From contig NZ_CP144212.1 in the NCBI RefSeq assembly GCF_041378895.1, forward strand, positions 709,001-773,000: a stretch of 64,000 nucleotides of DNA, read 5' to 3'. The notes under the pieces are model-generated. The model was not told where the DNA came from and searched no databases. It saw only the letters and a program-made list of their open reading frames with translations. The translations under genes and the position numbers were made by a program. Position 1 is the first letter of the stretch; every line of letters starts with the position of its first letter. This document shows positions 45,535 through 53,680 of this stretch, one piece after another. This stretch comes from Dechloromonas sp. ZY10 (GTDB lineage: Bacteria > Pseudomonadota > Gammaproteobacteria > Burkholderiales > Rhodocyclaceae).

Positions 45535-45816
45535 ATGATCGACGTTCTGCCGGGCCGTTGGCGGGTGACTACCCCGATGCGCATGGAGCATGCAGCAGCG
45601 CTGCTTGCGGCTGGTTGCCGGGCGTTGCAGCCCGGCGAAGTGATCGTTGACCTGGCCGATGTTGCCGACGCCGATTCCTCGGCAATTGCGGTCATGCTCG
45701 GCTGGTTGCGGGCAGCCCCGAATTCACGGTCAACCCTGCGCTTTGCCAATATTCCGGCCGGCGTCGCCGCCTTGGCCGATTTGTATGGCGTCAGCGAACT
45801 GCTGCCGCGCCCCTGA
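45535..45816 (+). CDS. mlaB: STAS-domain protein MlaB
   Basis: This 93-residue single STAS domain shows GEVIVDLADVADADSSAIAV, with the conserved Asp-Ser-Ser patch, and the LYGVSELL end. MlaB binds and supports MlaF in the inner-membrane complex. Position directly after mlaC supports the call. Confidence 0.88.
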   Translation: MIDVLPGRWRVTTPMRMEHAAALLAAGCRALQPGEVIVDLADVADADSSAIAVMLGWLRAAPNSRSTLRFANIPAGVAALADLYGVSELLPRP

Positions 45817-45829
45817 ATCCGGAGTTTTT

Positions 45830-46549
45830 TTGTCTGCTGCTGTAGCCATTGAGGGAGTTGCCAAGCGCTTCGGTGCTTTGCAGGCACTGGCCGGGGTTTC
45901 GCTGGAAATCGCGGCCGGTGAGTTTTTCGCGCTGCTCGGTCCCAACGGCGCCGGCAAAACCACGCTGATTTCGACTCTGGCCGGGCTGGTTCGCCCCGAC
46001 GTGGGCAGCATCCGGGTGCTCGGTTACGACGTCATCCGCGATTTTCGCGAAGCCCGGCGGCGTTTGGGCGTGGTGCCGCAGGAACTGGTTTTCGATCCGT
46101 TCTTCAATGTCCGCGAAACCCTGCGCATTCAGTCCGGCTATTTCGGTATCCGCAAGAACGACGACTGGATCGACGAAATCCTGCATCACCTGGATCTGAC
46201 CAGCAAGGCCGAGGTCAATATGCGGCGCTTGTCCGGCGGCATGAAGCGCCGGGTGCTGGTCGCCCAGGCGCTGGTGCACAAGCCGCCGGTGATCGTGCTC
46301 GACGAGCCGACCGCCGGGGTCGATGTCGAATTGCGCCAGGGCTTGTGGCAGTTCATCCGTCGCCTGAATGGCGAAGGTCATACCATCATCCTGACCACCC
46401 ACTATCTCGAAGAGGCGGAAGCCCTGTGCAACCGGATTGCGCTGATGAAGCAGGGTAAGGTGCTGGCGCTTGATACCACGGCCAATCTGCTGGCGGCCCA
46501 CCCCGGTGCCTCGCTGGAGGAGGTTTTCATGCGCATGGTGCAGCAGTGA
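45830..46549 (+). CDS. ABC-2 type exporter ATPase (YadG-like)
   Basis: This 239-residue ATPase has Walker A LLGPNGAGKTTLI, the signature MRRLSGGMKRRVLVAQAL, Walker B VIVLDEPTAGVDVELRQG and the switch His in LTTHYLEEAEAL. The start is TTG 45830 with GGAG nearby (CCGGAGTTTTTT). It overlaps the permease by four bases. The pair follows mla genes in many Betaproteobacteria, but its substrate is not known. Confidence 0.9.
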   Translation: MSAAVAIEGVAKRFGALQALAGVSLEIAAGEFFALLGPNGAGKTTLISTLAGLVRPDVGSIRVLGYDVIRDFREARRRLGVVPQELVFDPFFNVRETLRIQSGYFGIRKNDDWIDEILHHLDLTSKAEVNMRRLSGGMKRRVLVAQALVHKPPVIVLDEPTAGVDVELRQGLWQFIRRLNGEGHTIILTTHYLEEAEALCNRIALMKQGKVLALDTTANLLAAHPGASLEEVFMRMVQQ

Positions 46550-47298
46550 TCGGCTTCCTGACCCTGTTTTACAAGGAATTCCTGCGTTTCTGGAAGGTGG
46601 CCTTCCAGACCGTGGCGGCGCCGGTGCTGACGGCCTTGCTCTACCTGTTGATCTTTGGCCATGTGCTCGATGGCCAGGTAAGGGTGCATGGCATTGAGTA
46701 CACCGCCTTCCTGATTCCCGGGCTGGTGATGATGCAGGTGCTGCAGAACGCCTTTGCCAATTCATCGTCCAGCCTGATCCAGGCCAAGATCACCGGCTCT
46801 ATCGTCTTCGTGCTGCTGCCGCCGATTTCCTACAGTGCCTTTTTCCTCGCCTACATCCTGGCGGCGACCCTGCGCGGCTTGATGGTCGGGGTCGGTGTGC
46901 TGCTGGCCACGATCTGGTTCGCCGACCTGCAGGTGGTGGCGCCGCTGTGGATTCTGGTCTTTTCCGTGCTTGGTGGCGCCTTGTTCGGTGCGGCCGGGAT
47001 GATTGCCGGGATCTGGTCGGAGAAATTCGACCAGTTGGCCGCTTTCCAGAATTTCCTGATCATGCCGTTGACCATGCTCTCCGGCGTCTTTTACTCGATC
47101 CACTCGCTGCCTGCGTTCTGGCAGCAGGTCTCGCATTACAATCCCGTTTTTTACATGATTGACGGCTTCCGCTATGGCTTTTTCGGCGTCTCCGACGTGG
47201 CGCCGCAGACCAGCCTGGGCGTGGTCGTCGTCTGCTTTGCCGCGGTCTCAGCCTTGACGCTGGAACTTTTGCGCCGTGGCTGGAAGTTGAGAGGTTGA
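46546..47298 (+). CDS. ABC-2 type exporter permease (YadH-like)
   Basis: This 250-residue integral membrane protein has six helices typical of ABC-2 permeases (VAAPVLTALLYLLIFGHVL, LMVGVGVLLATIWFADL). The late motif is FSEKFDQLA-like, here WSEKFDQLAAFQNFLIMPL, followed by MLSGVFYSIHSLP. It starts at GTG 46546, which overlaps the ATPase stop. The exported substrate is unknown. Confidence 0.9.
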   Translation: MIGFLTLFYKEFLRFWKVAFQTVAAPVLTALLYLLIFGHVLDGQVRVHGIEYTAFLIPGLVMMQVLQNAFANSSSSLIQAKITGSIVFVLLPPISYSAFFLAYILAATLRGLMVGVGVLLATIWFADLQVVAPLWILVFSVLGGALFGAAGMIAGIWSEKFDQLAAFQNFLIMPLTMLSGVFYSIHSLPAFWQQVSHYNPVFYMIDGFRYGFFGVSDVAPQTSLGVVVVCFAAVSALTLELLRRGWKLRG

Positions 47299-47303
47299 AC
47301 CCG

Positions 47304-48795
<1,492 letters not shown>

Positions 48796-48835
48796 TCTGA
48801 ACACTTGAGTTGCCGTGATGCGCGGCAGCGATTTT

Positions 48836-48874
48836 GGCCCACTTTCACGGTCGACCGTGCAAGTGGGCCTTTTT
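48836..48874 (+). terminator. Terminator of murA built around the dispersed palindrome
   Basis: GGCCCACTT (48836-48844) pairs with AAGTGGGCC (48861-48869). Between them lies an exact CACGGTCGACCGTG, so the whole 34-base stretch is self-complementary except for one central pair. TTTTT follows. It is a strong intrinsic terminator for murA, and its end touches the stop codon of the convergent transporter gene. Confidence 0.9.
48846..48859. repeat. Dispersed palindrome, exact copy in a terminator stem
   Basis: CACGGTCGACCGTG is an exact core copy, preceded by TTT. It forms the upper part of the murA terminator hairpin. Confidence 0.95.
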
Positions 48875-49905
48875 CATTGCGGGCAGTCGGGGCAGCGCTG
48901 GATTTCTACCGTCAGGTGCGCCACTTTGCCGTGGCAGGCCAGCGCCGCGCGCACGCTTTGGGGGCTCAGCTCCGGGTCATGGGTGAGCAAGCTCAGCGCA
49001 CAGGCATAGGCACCGCTGCCGACGCGCCAGACGTGCAAATCGGTGATTTCGCTACGGCCCGGCAGTTCGCCGACCAAGGTACGAATCTCATCCACAATCG
49101 GGTGATCCATCTCGCGGTCGAGCAGGATGCGGCCGCTGTCGCGCAGCAGGTTTTTGGCCCACAGCCCGACCAGCGCCCCGCCGAGCACCGCACAGGCCGG
49201 GTCGAGCCAGTCCCAGCCTAGCCACCAGCCACCGGCCAGCGCGGCAATCGCCATCAGCGAGGTCAGCGCGTCGGTCAGCACGTGGATATGCGCGGCGCGC
49301 AGGTTCAGGTCGTGCCCGGCTGCATGTTCATGGTCGTGCGGGTGAGGGTGCGAGTGGGTATGTGAATGTGCGTGATCGTGGCCGTGGTGCACATGCCCGT
49401 GTCCGGCATCGTCGGCGCGTTCGAGAATGAAGGCGCAGAGCAGGTTGACTGCCAGCCCGATGACGGCCACCAGCAGCGCTTCGCCGTAGCGGATCGGCTG
49501 CGGTGCCAGCAGCCGCTCGCCGGCGCTCCACAGCATCGCCAGCGCCACCCCGAGCAGCGCCAGGGCGCTGGTGTAGCTGGCGAGAATCTCGATTTTCCAG
49601 GTGCCGAAAGCAAAGCGCGGGTCGTCGGCATAACGTCGGGCGGCGGCGTAGGCCAGGGCGGCGAGGCCGATCGCCAGCGCGTGCGAACTCATGTGCAGGC
49701 CGTCGGCGAGCACCGCCAGCGAATTGAACCACCAGCCGGCGACGATTTCGCCAACCATGGTCAGCAGCGTCAGCCACAGCACCTGGCGGGTGCCGCGTTC
49801 GGCCGCTGCGCGCGGGCTGGCGAAGCGGTGTGCATGCCGCCAGCGCGACAGATCGTGGGCCGCCGGCAGGTCCGCTTCCGGTATGGGGGACGGGGTTACG
49901 CTCAT
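48874..49905 (-). CDS. Cation diffusion facilitator (DmeF-like divalent metal exporter)
   Basis: This 343-residue protein has a CDF domain with VLADGLHMSSHALAIGLAAL and ALTSLMAIAALAGGWWLGWD. The metal-site residues in the second motif are HVLTDALTS. Between helices IV and V lies a loop packed with His-Gly-His and His-Asp-His. The cytosolic C-terminal domain has the DLHVWRVGSGAYACALSL fold. DmeF members export cobalt and nickel, and some CDFs export zinc. The start at 49905 overlaps the aldolase stop by four bases, so the two are co-transcribed. Confidence 0.9.
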   Translation of the reverse strand: MSVTPSPIPEADLPAAHDLSRWRHAHRFASPRAAAERGTRQVLWLTLLTMVGEIVAGWWFNSLAVLADGLHMSSHALAIGLAALAYAAARRYADDPRFAFGTWKIEILASYTSALALLGVALAMLWSAGERLLAPQPIRYGEALLVAVIGLAVNLLCAFILERADDAGHGHVHHGHDHAHSHTHSHPHPHDHEHAAGHDLNLRAAHIHVLTDALTSLMAIAALAGGWWLGWDWLDPACAVLGGALVGLWAKNLLRDSGRILLDREMDHPIVDEIRTLVGELPGRSEITDLHVWRVGSGAYACALSLLTHDPELSPQSVRAALACHGKVAHLTVEIQRCPDCPQ

Positions 49906-50531
49906 TGCTGGCCGTAGCCCTTGAACTGTTCCAGCACCGCCGCCATTTCCGCTGCGTCGAGCAGAACCGGAGCGCCTAGCTGGCAAGCGCGCCAGTATTG
50001 CTCGCACAGTTCTTCCAGCTCGACGGCGAGGGCGAAGGCTTCGCCTAGGTCGCGGCCGGCGACGAGCAGGCCGTGGTTGGCGAGCAGGCAGGCCTTGCGG
50101 TTGTGCATGGCTCGCAGCGCTGCGGTCGACAGCGCTTCCGAGCCGAAAATGGCGTAGTCGGCGCAGCGGACGGTCTCGCCGCCGAAGCGCGCGATCATGT
50201 AGTGAAAGGGCGGAATCTCGCGGCGCAGGCAGGCCAGGCTGACCGCGAACGGCGAGTGGGCGTGCAGCACGGCACCGACTTCCGGCCGGCTGGCGTAGAG
50301 GTCGCGGTGAAAACGCCATTCCGACGACGGTTTGCGCTGGCCCTGCCAGCTGCCGTCGAGCGCCATCAGCGGAATGTCGTCTGCGGTCAGTGCGGCGTAG
50401 GGGAGGCCGGTCGGGGTGATCAGGAAACCGTCGCCGCTACGCACCGAGAGGTTGCCGGAGGTGCCCTTGTTGAGCCCGGCTGGCTGCATGGCGCAGGCGT
50501 TGGCGATCAGTTGCTTGCGGAGATCGTCCAT
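49902..50531 (-). CDS. Class II aldolase, L-fuculose-phosphate aldolase type
   Basis: This 209-residue protein matches the FucA fold closely. GLNKGTSGNLSVR binds the phosphate, Glu71 is the catalytic base in SSEWRFH, and His90, His92 and His153 match the zinc ligands of E. coli FucA (HAH and NHG). The C-terminus AVLEQFKGYG also matches. The neighbour mtnA suggests that the substrate is 5-methylthioribulose 1-phosphate or 5-deoxyribulose 1-phosphate, cleaved to DHAP and an aldehyde. That is inference from family and context; an MtnB-type dehydratase is the alternative. Confidence 0.85.
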   Translation of the reverse strand: MDDLRKQLIANACAMQPAGLNKGTSGNLSVRSGDGFLITPTGLPYAALTADDIPLMALDGSWQGQRKPSSEWRFHRDLYASRPEVGAVLHAHSPFAVSLACLRREIPPFHYMIARFGGETVRCADYAIFGSEALSTAALRAMHNRKACLLANHGLLVAGRDLGEAFALAVELEELCEQYWRACQLGAPVLLDAAEMAAVLEQFKGYGQQ

Positions 50532-50536
50532 TGCGC

Positions 50537-51094
50537 TCAGGCGTAAAGGGTGGTCAGCGGCAGCTGCAGGCCGAGGCTGGCGAATTCGGCGCAGTCGTCG
50601 TCGGTAAATGGCAGGTAACGCCAGCCGATGTCGCCTTCGCGGCGATAGATTTCGACGCTACGCTCGTCCTGGGCCACCAGCACGTATTCCTGGAGTGAGG
50701 GAATGCGGCGGTAGGCGGCCAGCTTTTCGCGGCGGTCGATGGCTTCGGTCGACGGCGACAGGACTTCGACGATCAGTGTCGGGTCGTCGATCACCCGCTG
50801 CTCGTCGGCCAGCGGTTGCGGCTGGCAGCGCACCACCAGATCGGGGTAGTAGAAGGCGTTGGCCGCTGCCGCGTGTACCTTGAGATCGGCGATGAAGGTC
50901 TCGCAAGGGCGCCCGGCGAGGTGCTGGCGGAGCACGACAAACAGGTTGCCGCTGATCCGGTTGTGCTTGGCCGTGGTTCCGGTCATCGCGTGGATTTCAC
51001 CATCGACGTACTCGTGCTTGAGCTCGGCGCTGGCGTCGAAGGCCAGGTATTCGGCGGGGCTGAGCAGGTGCGGCTTGCAGACAGGATTGGGCAT
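50537..51094 (-). CDS. Uma2-family PD-(D/E)XK nuclease-fold protein
   Basis: This 185-residue protein shows the Uma2 (DUF820) pattern: ELKHEYVDGEIHAMTG, YYPDLVV with Asp85, LIVEVLSPSTEA with Glu110, and REKLAAYRRIPSLQEYVLV with Lys124. These form a PD-(D/E)XK catalytic triad. The function of the family is not settled. It is common in cyanobacteria and patchy in Proteobacteria. It lies between mtnA and the aldolase with short gaps (5 and 38 bases), so it seems to ride in their transcript. Confidence 0.85.
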   Translation of the reverse strand: MPNPVCKPHLLSPAEYLAFDASAELKHEYVDGEIHAMTGTTAKHNRISGNLFVVLRQHLAGRPCETFIADLKVHAAAANAFYYPDLVVRCQPQPLADEQRVIDDPTLIVEVLSPSTEAIDRREKLAAYRRIPSLQEYVLVAQDERSVEIYRREGDIGWRYLPFTDDDCAEFASLGLQLPLTTLYA

Positions 51095-51132
51095 GAAAGT
51101 ACCTCAAGGTCGGCGGCGTTGCGCCCATTCTC

Positions 51133-52227
51133 TCATTTTTCGCCGGCCGCTTCCGGATACAGCGTGCGCAGGCCGGCGGCGCTGGCCGGGCAGACGCCGC
51201 GTTCGGTGATCAGCGCGGTGACGAGGCGGGCCGGGGTGACGTCGAAGGCCGGGTTGGCCACGGTTTCGCTGGCCGGCAATTGGCGTAAAGCGCTCGGCTG
51301 GGCGTGGTGGTCGAGGCCATGCACCAGGCGGAATTCGTCGCCGTCGCGTTCCTCGATCGGGATCGCATCGCCGCTGGCGCAGGCGAAATCGAGGGTCGAG
51401 CGCGGCGCCGCGACGTAGAAGGGAATGCCGTTGTCGGCGCAGGCCAGGGCCTTGAGATAGGTGCCAACCTTGTTGGCGACGTCGCCGTTGGCGGCGATCC
51501 GGTCGGCGCCGACGATCACCGCATCGACCTGACGGTTGCGCAGCAGGAGGCCGGCAGCGTTGTCGGCGAGCAGCGTGTGCGGCACGCCGTGCTGCGCCAG
51601 TTCCCAGGCGGTGAGCAGGCCCTGGTTGCGCGGCCGGGTTTCCGAGACCAGCACTTCGACCGGCACGCCGGCAGCGTGCGCGGCATAGACCGGCGACAGC
51701 GCGGTACCCCAGTCCACGGTCGCCAGCCAGCCGGCGTTGCAATGGGTCATGATCCGTAGCGGCTGGCCGTTGCGGACGGCGATCAGCTCGCCCCAGGCGG
51801 CCAGGCCGTGACGGCCGATGGCGGCGTTCTGGGCGACGTCCTCGTCGGCAATCGCCGCCGCTTCCTGCCAGGCGGCGGCGTGGCGGGCAGCCGGCGGCAG
51901 CGGGCGCAGGTGGCGGGCCATGCGCGTCAGTGCCCAGTGCAGGTTGACGGCGGTTGGTCGGGTCGCGCCGAGTAGCGCGATGGCGGCGTCGAGGCGGGCG
52001 TCGGAGGCTTCGAAATCGAGCGCGATGGCCAGGCCGTAAGCGGCGGTGGCGCCGATCAGCGGCGCGCCGCGCACCTGCATCGCGCGGATCGCGTGCGCCG
52101 CCTGGTCGAGGCTGGCGACGCGGACCCAGGCCAGCGCATGCGGCAGGCGGGTCTGGTCGATGATGTCGATGCAGTTCTGCGCCGGGTGGGCGCGTACGGT
52201 GCGGGTCGGGATGCCGTCGATGTTCAT
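51133..52227 (-). CDS. mtnA: S-methyl-5-thioribose-1-phosphate isomerase
   Basis: This 364-residue member of the eIF2B-related isomerase family converts methylthioribose 1-phosphate to methylthioribulose 1-phosphate. Conserved parts include VRGAPLIGATAAYG, MTHCNAGWLATVDWGTAL with catalytic Cys163, and VIVGADRIAANGDVANKVGT with catalytic Asp242. The length is normal. In the window it is followed by a Uma2 gene and the FucA-like aldolase, and lies divergent from a methionine aminotransferase. No kinase or phosphorylase for the preceding step is seen here. Confidence 0.95.
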   Translation of the reverse strand: MNIDGIPTRTVRAHPAQNCIDIIDQTRLPHALAWVRVASLDQAAHAIRAMQVRGAPLIGATAAYGLAIALDFEASDARLDAAIALLGATRPTAVNLHWALTRMARHLRPLPPAARHAAAWQEAAAIADEDVAQNAAIGRHGLAAWGELIAVRNGQPLRIMTHCNAGWLATVDWGTALSPVYAAHAAGVPVEVLVSETRPRNQGLLTAWELAQHGVPHTLLADNAAGLLLRNRQVDAVIVGADRIAANGDVANKVGTYLKALACADNGIPFYVAAPRSTLDFACASGDAIPIEERDGDEFRLVHGLDHHAQPSALRQLPASETVANPAFDVTPARLVTALITERGVCPASAAGLRTLYPEAAGEK

Positions 52228-52393
52228 GGTTTTGCGAGGGGTGAAGGGCGCTGGCCGGATGGCCGCAAGGCCCGGATTCTAGCAGCCCGGGCGGAGCGCT
52301 TCGCGGCCGGGGGCGGCGGGCGGCTTGTCAGCCCGGCATTTTTTGCGGATGATTTTTGCCGTTTTTCTGCTTTTTCACCCGTTGACCGTGGAT

Positions 52394-53560
52394 ATGCCCA
52401 TGCACACCCCGTTTCAGATTGCCTCCCGCTTCCCGCAGATGGGGACGACCATTTTCACCGTGATGTCCAAGCTCGCCGCCGACTGCGGCGCGGTGAACCT
52501 GTCGCAGGGCTTTCCCGATTTCCAGGCCGAGCCGGCGCTGTTCGACGCCGTGCATCGCCACATGCTGGCCGGCCGCAACCAGTACGCGCCGCTCGCCGGC
52601 ATGCCCGAACTGCGTGCTGCCGTCGCGGCCAAGATCGAGGCGCTGTACGGCGCCCGTTACGATGTCGACAGCGAAATCACCGTCACCGCCGGCGCGACCC
52701 AGGCCTTGTTCACCGCAATTGCCGCGCTGGTCCATCCAGGCGACGAGGTGATCGTCTTTGACCCGGTCTATGACTCCTACGTGCCGGCGATTGAAACCGT
52801 CGGCGGCAAGGCGGTGCATGCCCACCTGCGCTTTCCCGACTACGCGCCGGACTGGGACGAGGTCGCGGCGCTGATCACCCCGCGCACGCGGATGATCATC
52901 GTCAATACGCCACACAACCCGACCGGTAGCCTGTTATCCACGGTCGACCGGCAAAAACTGGCGAATTTGCTGCGCGGCACCGACATCGTGGTCCTTGCCG
53001 ACGAGGTCTATGAACACATCGTCTTCGACGGCGCCGAACACGCCAGCTTCTGCGCCGACCCGGAACTGGCGGCGCGCAGCCTGGTGGTGTCGAGCTTCGG
53101 CAAGACCTATCACATCACCGGCTGGAAAATCGGCACCATCGTCGGCCCGGCGGCGCTGATGGCCGAGTTCCGCAAGGTGCACCAGTTCAACGTGTTCACC
53201 GTCCATACCCCGTCGCAGCTGGCGCTCGCCGAATACCTGCAGGACGCTTCGCGCCACCTCGGGCTGGCGGCTTTTTACCAGCAGAAGCGCGACTTCTTCC
53301 GGCAACTGCTCGCCGACACCCCGTTCGAGCTGCTGCCCTGTCGCGGCACTTATTTCCAGCTCGCCAGCTACCGGCGGATTTCCGATCGGCCCGACCGCGA
53401 ATTTGCCGAATGGCTGACCCGCGAGATCGGCGTCGCGGTGATCCCGGTCTCGGTCTTTCACCACGACGGCCGCGACGACCGGGTAGTCCGTTTCTGCTTC
53501 GCCAAGCAGGAAGCAACCTTGCTCGCCGCCCACGAGCGGCTGCGCCGGCTGGGCGGCTGA
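52394..53560 (+). CDS. Methionine aminotransferase (YbdL-like, PLP class I)
   Basis: This 388-residue protein follows E. coli YbdL closely: FPQMGTTIFTVMSKLA, VNLSQGFPDFQAEP, ITVTAGATQALFTAI and INTPHNPTGSLL-like, here VNTPHNPTGSLL. The PLP Lys is in SSFGKTYHITGWKIG, and AKQEATLLAAHERLRRL closes the chain. YbdL prefers methionine and its keto acid KMTB, the last step of methionine salvage. The start at 52394 (MPMHTPFQIASRF) is preferred; a second ATG is at 52400. It is divergent from mtnA and ends in an intrinsic terminator. Confidence 0.93.
   Translation: MPMHTPFQIASRFPQMGTTIFTVMSKLAADCGAVNLSQGFPDFQAEPALFDAVHRHMLAGRNQYAPLAGMPELRAAVAAKIEALYGARYDVDSEITVTAGATQALFTAIAALVHPGDEVIVFDPVYDSYVPAIETVGGKAVHAHLRFPDYAPDWDEVAALITPRTRMIIVNTPHNPTGSLLSTVDRQKLANLLRGTDIVVLADEVYEHIVFDGAEHASFCADPELAARSLVVSSFGKTYHITGWKIGTIVGPAALMAEFRKVHQFNVFTVHTPSQLALAEYLQDASRHLGLAAFYQQKRDFFRQLLADTPFELLPCRGTYFQLASYRRISDRPDREFAEWLTREIGVAVIPVSVFHHDGRDDRVVRFCFAKQEATLLAAHERLRRLGG
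52939..52952. repeat. Dispersed palindrome, 12/14 match inside the aminotransferase gene
   Basis: CACGGTCGACCGGC matches the core at 12 of 14 positions and encodes STVDR in a surface segment of the aminotransferase. The left half is perfect. Confidence 0.6.
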
Positions 53561-53595
53561 GGCCGCCCAGCCGGCGCAGCCGCGGCGGATGAATG

Positions 53596-53623
53596 AAAAA
53601 GGGAAGCCGCTCAGGCTTCCCTT
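53596..53623. terminator. Bidirectional terminator between aminotransferase and EF-hand protein genes
   Basis: GGGAAGCC (53601-53608) pairs with GGCTTCCC (53614-53621) over a 5-base loop. AAAAA on the left and TT on the right give a good T-run for minus-strand transcription and a weaker one for the plus strand. Confidence 0.88.
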
Positions 53624-53649
53624 GGTTGCGGGCGGTTTTTGCCGCCGGG

Positions 53650-53663
53650 GCCGGTCGACCGTG
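53650..53663. repeat. Dispersed palindrome, 12/14 match, intergenic
   Basis: GCCGGTCGACCGTG matches the core at 12 of 14 positions. It lies just after the stop codon of the EF-hand gene, inside a further GC-rich inverted repeat (GGGCC ... GGCCC), so again it sits in a 3' hairpin. Confidence 0.75.
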
Positions 53664-53680
53664 GTAAGTGGCCCGCCGGC

